Source: Calvatia gigantea
Lineage: Eukaryota > Basidiomycota > Agaricomycetes > Agaricales > Lycoperdaceae
Reading direction: 5' to 3'
Length of the DNA stretch: 64,000 nt
Assembly (NCBI GenBank): GCA_025093985.1
Contig: JACAAK010000014.1
Span: 248,001-312,000, forward strand
In this document: positions 12,376 through 25,435 of the stretch, piece after piece
How positions within the stretch are numbered: position 1 is the first letter of the stretch
How the letters are laid out: each line of letters begins with the position of its first letter
The notes under the pieces: model-generated
The model's input: only the letters and a program-made list of their open reading frames with translations
Told to the model about the DNA's origin: nothing
Database searches by the model: none
Translations under genes and position numbers: made by a program

Positions 12376-14248
12376 CTAACATCGAATTAAGCGAAAGCGG
12401 ATATGAGGATGTTGAATGGGACGTACGAGGCGGTTGGCTGGTGGTCCTATAACCATCGAGGTACCTTCTTCTTCTGTCCAGCTGATCAAATCCGCGAAGA
12501 CAGCTTTACCAAGCGCGTTATTTGGCGTGTCTTGAAGGGTGAGATGTCAATTTCGGAAGAATCAGAGAACGAATGAACTTGCCACTGGCTTTCCATATGT
12601 TCAACGCCTGTGCCCTCCTTGCATGCGATGGATAGACATGATGTTGAGCTGCCGACAATCCAGAAAGGCAATACAAAGTGTGATACGAATCTGCGTTTCT
12701 TTAGAGAAGAGATTATCAGCAATGTTGACCATTGCCCCAACAACTTTCGGTGGCCTACTTTGGTGGCTTGTCCCTCAATCCACCAGCGGGGTGTTGGCCA
12801 GCGAGCAAGACATACTCCTGTAACGCCTTGCGGTCAAACAACGACTCGTCGACATCGTCCCATCCCCCATGTGACCCTTCTTCCCCTCCCCCTGCACTTG
12901 CATTCTTCGCACCAACAGCCCCCAGACCCGCCAGTTCGTCCACTTCTACATCCTTTGCGGTCAAATTTTGCAATCCACCTACGCCCAAAGCTTCCAACAA
13001 AGAGAATGCTCCACCACACCACCAGGAATAACACCCATCTACCAACTTATTTGTTCGGCCTTTGAACCCACCCAACTCGATTGCCGAACCTTGCATGTTA
13101 ACCAACCATCGCGTCAGCCTCTTGACGTCAATCCGTGGCCGATCCGTAGTCAGCTCGGTATCCCATTGATCCCCTGCTTCCCTCGCGGTCCCGGGGGATG
13201 GATCTAAGGGAGATTCTGTGTTGAGATAATTCTGCAATAGGACCCAGCTAGCCAAAGCGCAAAAGGTATATCCGCCATGGGCTTCCCCAAGGGTCGGTCT
13301 GGGCGCTCGGAGAACTCGATCGGTTTCCTGCGGAGTAGAATGGATGTGACGATGATGAGAAGCCACCTTCATATGTCTGGCACGACGCTAGGAAAGTGGC
13401 CGTGCTCTTGACGAGTTCCGGGGTCATGATGTTGAGGAGACTTGCGGTTACGAGGAGACAATAGATACCGCTGAAGCCACGTTAGTCGATCGCCAAATCC
13501 TGAGCTGAAACCTGTTACCGAACATCGACTTCCATGTGATGTGCGACACGGAAGGAACCATCGGGTTGTTTCAGCGACATGAAGAAATTGTATAATTTAT
13601 CTCTGCCAAGAAATCAAAGGGTGGAATCCGCAAAGATGGTCAAAGCGTACCGGTCAATTTCGTCCCATCCACCTCCTGGACCAGGACGCCCAACGATAGC
13701 CAGCGCGCAGACAGCGGCGTAGGTCGGTAGTAGATGCGCTGATTGTCCTGGCCCGCCGCTGAACCCGCCCTTGGGGTGTTGCCATGCGAGAATCTTATCA
13801 ATCGCTCTGTGATAGTTTAGTCAGCTACTTGTGCAAATGAACTATAAAAGCTCATGCCTTTGTCGATTTCCAGGATCTAATCCGACTTGCAATGCACTAA
13901 ACGCCTGGAGCGTCCAGAATAGCAGCCAAGGTTGACTCGCATCCTGAGAAACATATCGTTCAGGAAATCCTTGAAGCATACTTCTGGCGAGGTATTGCAT
14001 ATGAGAGTTCTTCTGCAACGTTGGTTCTGGGTGATGTTTAGGCATTTCGCAAGATAAGAAAGATCCACTCGCAACAACACACCATCATCCGAGAGTCCAT
14101 GTTCCAGAAGTATTTTTTCGGTTTCCTGCTGTAAATTTGATGTCGTTGTAGGAAATCCGTCTATTGGTGCATGTTTTGGATGCCTTTGATGGGGTTGGCA
14201 TTGGGCGGTCATGATGGTTGTGGTATGAGAACAACTGAACAACGTCAT
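12376..14248 (-). CDS. RAM1: Protein farnesyltransferase subunit beta
   Basis: This is the catalytic beta subunit that, with the alpha subunit, transfers farnesyl to the C-terminal CaaX cysteine of Ras-type proteins and fungal pheromones. Diagnostic blocks in order are SQPWLLFWTLQAF, GFSGGPGQSAHLLPTYAA, GRTNKLVDGCYSWWCGGA (with the DGCYS zinc/substrate region), LQEYVLLAGQHPAGGLRDKPPK and SYHTLYCLSGLSAAQHH. The product is near 500 residues, the usual length plus an Ala/Gly-rich insert (about GLGAVGAKNASAGGG) before LFDRKALQEYVL. All exons join in frame; one intron (13807-13857) appears to begin with GC rather than GT. The start could be the ATG at 14248 or an in-frame one 12 codons later. The last exon reads SWTEEEGTSMVIG to the stop at 12376. 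The gene is intact. Confidence 0.9.
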
Positions 14249-14440
14249 CCACCCTTTAAGTTAAACATGTGGGCGCTTCCCAGGAGAATTTGGAGTTCCT
14301 TGTTTTCTGAACTGCGGTCAAACGAATACATATCCATTCCCGGCTATCTATTCTAATATCACAAATAACACTTGCCTGGGAACACCCATTCCCATGCCGT
14401 TTTCACCAAGAGCCACACTAACTCTCAAACACAACCTATT

Positions 14441-17059
<2,619 letters not shown>

Positions 17060-18725
17060 TAATCGCAGTAGGAGGAGATGGAATCCAAGCCTTTGCTGAA
17101 ATTTACGAGACAGGGTCCAATCAAACCTGTCACGTTATCTTATCAGCTTTCATGATCACTTCTGACTGATCATGTCAAAATTTAGGGGTCGCCAAAACAG
17201 CAACGTCCTATCGGATAGAAGACTCTTTACTTAGAAGCACCACTAGTTCCGAAGATATCTAAAATTAGTGTATATAGGAAATTCTGCAGAGAGTGAACCG
17301 GAATATGTGCGGCGAAAACATGGAAAGTAGAATTGGGTTTCCTCTTGGGCTCAATAGAGCATTACACAGCCGCAACTGTCAAGGTTGTTAAACAACCGCC
17401 CTGACGATCGCAGAGGTACCTCCGAATTTGGAGACTTGCTTTGGGAGTCCGGCTCGGGAACAGCTCGCGGGTCTCCGTCTGGCCGGAAGATACCTCTGGA
17501 TTTTACCCTCTGCGATCTTCCCCCAGTAAAGCCAATGTTCAACGGAACGACCACCTCTAAGATTGTATCTTGCAGTTTGCAGGGGACCCGTTCTCACTAA
17601 ATCACATTCCCCCGCTTTTCAGTCTTGCAAAAGAGAGTGCCGTTTGTCACACGTGACTGGAACCTCTCCCCTAAAAACTCAACCCTGAAAAGTGCCTTCT
17701 CTCTCAAGTAAATACCTGTAAATACACGACACTACACTCGATTTCAAAACACTCACAACGAATATGTAAGGGAGGGTTAGCAGATGGTGGGGCCAAATTT
17801 ATGAGGTATGTTGAACGAAAAACCGTTCCTGGCAATTTACGTCTTACATTCCCATTAGTTGACTGGTGGGTCCATGATGCCGTTTGTATTTAGTGAGCTC
17901 TCGTAATACCGTGGGTTCGCCGTGGGTCCACTGATTAAACTTAGTTGATTAATAGCTAAGTATGGGACCATAAGTTCCAGCCACTGCCCTGGGCCAGGGG
18001 CCAGTTGCGACACCAAGTGACAACAGCTGACAACCAGGATTTGCCCGATCAATTCTGTTGTAGGGTTAGGCTCCCAGGCAGAGAGGCCTCTTCCTCGGAC
18101 CTCCGGCCACCAAATGCCCATATCAATGAATTTTAGATGACCCCCTAAATAGGTCGAATGCCTCATTGGTTTGGAGGGCCCCCGTGAGGCAAACGGGCTT
18201 TGATGCTTGCTTGTTGATGCTGTTTTCTCTCGAAGGGTCATGACCCTGCGAACGATCAAGATAAGGGCTGAGGAAACTACCTAATCAAGGGAACAAAAGG
18301 ATTCCAGAGATCTACGAATCTCAACAAGTCTCTGCGGAGCCAGCCTCAGTAATATACCCGGATCTCAAGAAAAGTAATTCGCTTTATTCGCCAGGAATTG
18401 GCATACTATGCCAAATTATATGGTCATTGTGCAGTTTCCCATGGCCTTAACCAGGGCCAAAAGTATAAGTGGGCGTTGGGTGGCACACAATAGGTCACCA
18501 TGTACGTATATCAGGGCGCCTGTTTTTGGGTAGAATAAACTGCACAAGCTGGAACGCTGTAACGAACCAATGGAACGTGGGCTGTAGACCTCATGCGCTA
18601 AAGGTTCGTGAGCATTTGCTCTTATCCCCCTAATTCGATCACCTCTTCGCTCGTATTAATTCCTGCCCCCTTTCAAGTTCTACCACCCCCCTCCAGCAGA
18701 CACAAAACTACTGGAACACACAAGC
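17060..18725. other. Long divergent intergenic region
   Basis: About 1.7 kb separates the start of the fused polyamine/lysine gene (minus) from the start of the HMG-box gene (plus), so both promoters lie here. A minus-strand frame at 17855-18259 is open but has no recognisable domain. Several pyrimidine-rich stretches occur just before 18726, as is common in fungal 5' leaders, and a short upstream frame (18608-18850) overlaps the HMG start in another frame. Confidence 0.45.
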
Positions 18726-19942
18726 ATGCTTCAAAGGTCACTCGGGCTCGACTCTTACACACCGTCAAGCTCAGAAGAAAGCATTCACGGCGGGACGGAT
18801 CCCCAAAGCTCTCCCCAACCACCTCAACCAACGCTAGCTATCATCCATGATTTTTCTTTTCAACGTAAATCTAAATCGCACGCACGCAAGCAGAACCAGG
18901 GCCACGTTCCTCGACCACGCAATGCCTTTATCCTCTTCCGCTGCAACTTCGTCAAGCAACGAGTGCCTGACGATGTCATCAGCGACCACCGTGATCTCTC
19001 GCGATTAGCGGGCTGCATGTGGCGAAAAATGTCGGACGAGCAGAAACAGCCGTGGTTCGAGAAAGCGGAGGTGGAGAAACAGTGTCACTTACAAATGTTC
19101 CCGACATATCGCTATACACCGGATCGTGGCAGTCATCCTAAGCGGATGTATCAGAGAAAGAAGCCTCCCGTCCCCGAGGAGATTTTACTTCGTGATCCCC
19201 AGGTCGCGGAGCCACAACCAGTATTATCTCCCGATGACCTAGGATGTTCACCTGTCCTCCAGGCTCCGTTACCACTCGTGTCAAATGTCTGCCCGTGTCC
19301 TAACCCTCAAGCAACGACCGAGGGCTTCCGAAGCACTCGCGCAGAGAATCAGTCGTGCCATTCGAATAGCCCAAGCGAAAAATTCCGTAGCTTTTCTGTT
19401 CTGGAGCACGAAAAACTTCGGCCTCCTTCACCGGGTACTTTCAATGATGGCTTCCTGCAGTTTCCAAAGCGCGATAGGCTCCTTAGTTCGGAACATGCCC
19501 CCATAGATCCCAGTTCTTATGACCCCCGCGCTTTTTGGCTCCCTGGAACAGCAGAAGTGAGTCAGTACTGGTTGGACTATGAGTCCTCAAGGCTGATGTG
19601 ACTCATTTACAGGCGCACAACCCAGACCCTATATACCCTTACGCAGCATCGTATTCCCCTATTCCCACAAGTGCTCCCACACCGAGTCAGGGAGAGAACC
19701 CGCTGTACAACATGTGGCGGGACTTGGAGTTCTTTCATGAGCAACCTTTACCCCCCCACAGTCCTGACTTGACATCCAACCAATACCCATATGACGATTT
19801 CTCGTATTTTGCCGCGTCTCCCTCCCAAGAGACATCGTATACTCCTTCTTCAACGTCAAGCGTGGATGAGATTTACAGTGCCGAGAGCTACCTTGTAGAC
19901 GTCAACACTGGTCGCAACCAATCCCCTGCTCATTCTCCTTGA
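18726..19942 (+). CDS. HMG-box (MATA_HMG-type) transcription factor
   Basis: The protein has about 385 residues in two exons, joined by an intron whose donor GTGAGT is at 19557 and whose acceptor lies just before 19616 (PGTAE to AHNPDP). One HMG box starts near residue 59: VPRPRNAFILFRCNF, then DHRDLSRLAGCMWRKMS and KQPWFEKAEVEK, the pattern of sequence-specific HMG factors related to fungal mating and fruiting regulators. Basic residues follow (KRMYQRKK). The rest is Ser/Pro-rich and probably disordered, ending in a Tyr/Ser/Pro-rich possible activation region. Such proteins bind DNA in the nucleus; the target genes cannot be read from the sequence. No pheromone, receptor or homeodomain genes are nearby, so a mating-type locus is not indicated. 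Confidence 0.85.
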
Positions 19943-20219
19943 CGATGCCCTCACCGCACTATGCCGACTTTCCTCGTGTTCAATTCTCCGTTTCTCTTTT
20001 AATGACGCCTTATTCAATGCTGCTTATGTATACAGATATGAATACAACAGAAACTTCTGCATCGTTCCAATTCACCTAACTATACTTGTACGGTAGCAAT
20101 ATGAACAATAATACAATCACTCTTGATTCCCATGATGAACCAAAAAACTGAACAACTTCGAACAGCAACACAACATGCGTGCGTACTTCCGCAGCCTAAT
20201 TTCTCCGCGCGCTCCCCTT

Positions 20220-22587
20220 TTATATTTCTTGCTCATACATATCATCGCCGTCATTCCATGCGTCCTCATCATCATACTTCTCGTCCTCGCTTCCATTTTC
20301 CCAGTCGACGTCAAGTAGCGCTTTGAGGCCTGGCGCCTTCCGTGTCGTTTCCGGTTGGGACGCCGCAACAGCACCAGCCTCCTCGATGATGACTGGCGGA
20401 GCGCCTTCATCATCACTCTTGTCATTCATTTCCATAGTGTAGAGATCATCCTCGTCTTTGTCATCACTGATGGCCTTCAGCGATTGACTAAACGAGGGTG
20501 GAGTAGCATTGTCGACAAAGAGGTCTTTAAGGGCATCATAGTTGATCCGTTTGCTGTATTTCGGGTTCTTCTTGATGAGGTTCCTCACAGATTCAGCTGC
20601 TGTGTTGCCAGGAAGGAGTCGAGGTATCTCGAGGCTTATTACTCGTTCGGCGTTTCTAGAAATAAAGTCATGACATAAGCTGGAGCGGTTTCAAAGTTGT
20701 ACATGTTTCGGGGATCGAACCTTTCGACTCTTGTTGGCTGACAAGTTGGGATCTTGATCTCCTTTGGCTAAACAGCATATCCGTTCAGCAAAATGCACAT
20801 TAGCTTCCCCCCGTCCATTGATGCCAGACGTAACGCATTGGACGAGGGTGAAACGATGGACTCACCAGCAATAGCTTCAAGGTAATCTCGATTCAGTTCA
20901 ACCCAGACACGTTCTTTTATTCGCACTTCTTCCTCACTGAGAATAAAGCGATCCAGTTCATCCTCATCGAGACCCAATAATTCGTCTGCCACAGTAATCT
21001 GTGCTAACCGCCGCTGCTCGGCTTCGTTTAGGGCCTCACTCAGCTGTACACCCTGAGAGTTTTTCAGAAAAGTTGAAACTTCTTCGGCTAGAACCGTCGA
21101 GACAGTTTCGTCTACAAAATCCGTCGGGGGCATGACCAACGTTGGCGTCTCCGTCGGAGAGTGATTAGTGTCAGTTGAGGTTTGAAGGAGTGCCGGATCA
21201 ATATTTTGGTTGCCTCCCGTTTGATTCGTGCTGATCCAAGGGATCGATTGTACCGGCGAGAATACCTTGCTGCAGAATAGCAGGATCGATAGGAATATGC
21301 GCAGGTGGGACTTGCATCGGAAACTCGGTCTGTATATCAACAGCTTCCTCTTCATCACTGTCTTCACCACGTTTCCGTTTCCCCTTTCTCTTCTTCTTCA
21401 CTTTCCCCGGCATAATCTGCTCTGGAGGGACACCGCTAGCCGCAACCTCTGCCGCTCTCCTCTCCGCTTCTTCTCGCTCCCTCCCCTTGGTAAACGCCGG
21501 TGGATCCATTTCCTCATCCAACCACACACTACGGAAATCGGCCAAAGTGAGGCTTCCACTGGGCGTTGCTTTGAACTCGTCAAGGCGTTTTTTGAGAGTG
21601 GTATCAGCGATTTTCACAACCTGGACAATCTCCTCTATTGAACGACGGAAATTATTCATTCGAGCCGCCAACAAGAGCGCGGCGCCACATATACCGGCTG
21701 GCCGACGACCTTTCGTCATCCAATCACGATCAAACCTTTGCACGAGGCGAACAGCATCGGTAGCGACTTTGTGGGTTTCTTCACCGAATTCTAGTAAAGC
21801 GGCGAAACGGGAGATGTAGTGGGAAGGATCGACCAACGGAAGTCGGAGGTTGAGGGTCTGTACAAGCTGCAGATACGTATGTCCAAGTTCAAACACATTA
21901 ACCTAGGCAGTAAAGGATGAGACGTGGAATAAGAAAAGCACTGGGGTGGACGTACCTGGAGTAAATCCGAGAAGTCAATAAGCATATAGTTTCTTGTCTC
22001 TTTCTGGCGACAAGCCACATAAAGACAGACAGCGACTACATTCAGGCTCTTCCTCCCCTTCGTGAATTTATGCTCCACTGCGAGTGTATACATTCTCCGA
22101 GCGGCCAAAATGACGACCTCCGATAAACGGAGAACGTTGGCAATATTCTGAATCTTTTTCGTTGCTAAGAATAAACGCAAGTTAGAAAGGACCAGAAACC
22201 ATGTTCCTATGATATGACGCACCATTCTCTATCGTTTGTTCCCGTGAGTCACTGCTACTCCGGTTTCCATAAGGCCCTCCCATTCGAGCGTGGGCTTGGA
22301 ACAAAATCAGTAGAGTGGAGAGAGAAGAGGTGTGAGGAACGTACTAGCTCCCTGTGCAACGAACGACCCTTGGACGATAGCAGCACCATTGGCGGCCTCT
22401 CCAAAAGCAATTTCGTTGACGATGGTATTCTCTTCGATAACGGTTCCGCAGGCAACGCAGAAACCATTCCCTGCCGCGTGATCATATTCGATCACGGTCC
22501 CTCCGCAATCACTACAGACTGCCTATTGAAAGAAAAGGAAAGGTCAGAAACAGGAATAGCCGCTACATAAAGAAGATAACTCACCAT
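20220..22587 (-). CDS. BRF1: TFIIIB subunit BRF1 (one-base frameshift near the 3' end)
   Basis: Brf1 joins TBP and Bdp1 in TFIIIB and recruits RNA polymerase III to tRNA and 5S genes. The first coding exon is only the ATG (22585-22587); exon 2 starts at 22522. The zinc ribbon follows (CSDCGGTVIEYD, CVACGTVIEEN), then VNEIAFGEAANG, and the two cyclin folds: LRLSEVVILAARRMYTLAV, VACRQKETRNYMLIDFSDLL and MTKGRRPAGICGAALLLAAR. Next come a charged KKKRKGKRKR stretch and the Brf1-specific part with KPRDTSTP and NPKYSKRINYDALKDLF. Between those two an extra base at about 20611-20616 (ccttcctgg where one T fewer keeps frame) shifts the reading. Read literally the protein ends soon after KPRD and loses the TBP-binding homology block II. 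Because Brf1 is essential in yeast, an assembly error is the simplest explanation. Confidence 0.9.
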
Positions 22588-23059
22588 TCGAGGTAAATAT
22601 TGGTTACAGACCGGTTGAAGGGGGGTAGGATTCGGAAATAAGAACAAGTAAAATTACATATAAGACTACTGGAAGAAGAGGGGCTCGGGGAGCAATAATG
22701 ATAGTGGAAGGTGACAAGGAAGGAACAGATCAAGGTTTTCGTGAAGAGAAGAGCGTGTGACAATCGCACGTCACGCTCTCTTCCGAGTCACACCAATCAG
22801 GAACAAAGTCCGGAGTTCAATACGTACCCCGTCCAAGATCCAGTCACAGTCGACTCTGTAGTGCTTTGTTCCCTCTCCGAGATATGGAATATGACAAAGT
22901 ATGGGTAATGAGAAGGTTGAAAGCGCTTCAAAACCAACTCCGTTCCCTAAAAAATGACATGGCTTATGACGGAGTATGGGGTATTACAACTATAGGTTAT
23001 AGCAAGAGTTGACTTTGCATATTCATTACCTTGATTACTTAGTGCCCACTGTTCGCTTC

Positions 23060-24602
23060 TCACAACAAACCCAAGTGAATTACCAAAGCACCCGCAACAA
23101 CTAATGTACTAACCCAAATACTTAATCCAAGTCTCGGAGCTCCATTGGTACCATCCTGACCATCAGAAGTATTCGTATTCGTGTCATTCGGGGGAGTCAC
23201 AACGTCAAGCCTACTCGTTACAAATCCATTTTATTTTCGACGTGTAAAGCAAGGCGGGTTATGCCACCGACTACTGCTAGATTATCATTGACTCACGGTA
23301 TGCCATTCAGCTGGTTCGCGGTGGCGAAAGCTTGGCCTAGATTAACGAAGTCCAGTAGGAGGAATTGCGGTTTACGGTTTGCTTCGCTAAATGGAACACA
23401 TCCGTCGACATTCGCCGTAATGCTGGGGGAAATCGTTTGAGCACGCAATCAGGAAACGCGACGTACAGCTTACGAAGTAACGCTATTGGTGGTCGGAGCA
23501 TCAAGCGGGTCGCTCACAATGATGCCCGTACCAAAAAGGTCCTTGTTGAGGGAATGATTGATCATATATGAATGATCAGCGACGGACAAAGGGCCGCTGA
23601 TGCGGTCCACCCTACAGGGGAAAGCGGGATCCGTGACACTGAAAGGCGTTTCCCAAATCTACCCCAAGGTCGGTGACTAGGTTATTCACACTCGGGCAGG
23701 GGGACTGACTGACCATGTCGAACTCTGGCAGGATGAAGTTTACCTCCGAAGGGGCGGCACCACTGTCGAGGAAAACCACGACCCTCTTTCCGCTGCCGAT
23801 CATTTCGCCTAGAGTGGGCCACTCCGAGTTCTTCATTGGAAGGTGCGGAGGAACATATGCAAGAGGTGTGATGCCTTTAGGACTGGTTTAGAAGAGCATT
23901 ACCGGTCACTGTTCGGGGCACGTACCGGAACTGTCGAATGCAGGTTTCCAAAACTCGGATACAGACAAGCCTTCTGGGTTCGTGAAGATGAACGTGACAA
24001 CTTCGTTAGGGGTTATTGTCCAGGAACGCCTTGACCTGCTTCAGATAATCCACGACTGGCCCCCCATCGAACAACAACTGATACCCTCTGATTAAGGTAC
24101 TATTAGCAAACGAGAGAAGCTTCACTTACACAACTCGTATGGCAGAAATGGATGACTCCGTCGTTCCTAACCGCAATCAGCGTCATTCGGGCGTTTTTGA
24201 AAAAAGAGCCAAATTACAGATGGGCTTGGGCCTGCAGCAACCGAACTCCGAGTTGTAGCTGTGTTGGTATATCGACCTCTTGATCTCTGGCCACTGTGAA
24301 CAACCTGGTTGAGAACGTTTTTCCGGCAAGCACTTTGAGGACGCACGGCTCAATGGATCGGTACTAAATGCGAATGAATCGTGAGCCCCGATGACAGTTA
24401 CATTCGAGTAACTCCTGTTGCAGAGCTCTGCATGACCATTGCAAACGGTGGCCCTGCACCAGTTCGTCGTCAATCCACGCACTCAGGAATCGGACGCAAC
24501 CAGTCGTCAAGGGTGCTCACCTGCGATGTAGGAGGTACAATCCCAGGCCATACTGCACCAACCCCTGCGAGGACGAAGATCAGTTTGAAGGAGCCCCCGC
24601 AT
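23060..24602 (-). CDS. Secreted PLC-like phosphodiesterase, GPI-type tail (frame disrupted)
   Basis: Spliced by eye, this encodes a PI-PLC X-like TIM-barrel protein of the fungal secreted PLC-like phosphodiesterase group. The signal region (KLIFVLAGVGAV) is followed by CNGHAELCNRSYSNV, IGAHDSFAF with the likely catalytic His, QLQLGVRLLQAQAH, IHFCHTSC, LLFDGGPVVDYLKQV, FIFTNPEG, EWPTLGEMIGSGKRVV, FILPEFDMIWETPFSV, FLLLDFVNLGQAF and a hydrophobic tail (LSIWVSTLVVAGALVI) before the stop at 23060, as in GPI-anchored proteins. Two one-base changes spoil it. The only plausible ATG (24602) is out of frame by one base at a run of five G (24594-24598). A run of four C (24009-24012 on the complement) shifts the frame between FLDNNP and NEVVTF. 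About seven GT-AG introns are intact. It is either an early pseudogene or homopolymer miscalls. Confidence 0.8.
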
Positions 24603-24649
24603 CACTGACCTACTTGTGTGCTTTGCAATGGTGGGCTTCAGCACAAGGA

Positions 24650-25435
24650 CAACCCAACTGACAGGAAGCATGATATATAGCTTCGAGGAAGGGACTCTGG
24701 GAACCGTCGCCGTCCAGTCAAGCCGTCAAGTGGGTCGGCTGATTCCCCTCAAGCAGCTGATTTGGGATCGTCACGTCGCCAAAGTGCTTCTCTAAATATG
24801 GACTCAGCTTCCAACATTCAAATTCTGGTATCGTGAGTATTTCTTGGTCCGATGTCCCATGCCCTCCAGCAGCCTCGAACTTGTCCCCATGCTGGCTGAT
24901 CTCTGCTTCTCTTCACATCCCCCCCTCCTAGGCGATGCTGGCTTAACTTGGACAGGGGTTGTTTTTAGTCGGGTAGTGTCGTTTCCCCGAGGTACACCCT
25001 TGGTGTGGTGGATCACGTTATTCGACGTCACCCTTGGCGGATCAATGATAGTTAAGCACCAATAAGTAACCCATATCAGGAAAGGATAAGTGCAACTACA
25101 CTCGGCGTGAGTGCTGATGCGAACAGGATCTTGCCTTGCCTCTGATTTCGACCCAGCGGCGACTCTTCTTGAGACGCGGTGGGATACCAAGAATGTTATA
25201 GCAGCACACTCCTTCCGCAAAGTCAGGTGTTGTAAGAGAGCACGGCAACGGCGCCGACCGTTACCAACAGCAAATATTCTGTCAATGTCATATTGACATT
25301 AAAAGATGAAGGAAGTGTCATACTGAAGTTACACCTCCTGAAGCCAGTTTGATATCACACGTCGAAGCTTACCCTTAAGTCATCACATGACCCAACCAAT
25401 ATATCAAAGTCACGCTCTTCCTTTCTGAGGCTTCC
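24650..25435. other. Intergenic between the PLC-like gene and PMS1
   Basis: The region is a divergent promoter of about 800 bp. A minus-strand frame at 24804-25220 is open but shows no domain. An imperfect inverted sequence, caatgtcatattgacatt, occurs near 25277-25300. Nothing else is supported. Confidence 0.4.

Noticed and set aside
18726..19942. Mating-type locus
   Set aside because: An HMG box alone is not diagnostic in basidiomycetes; no homeodomain pair, pheromone or receptor gene lies nearby.
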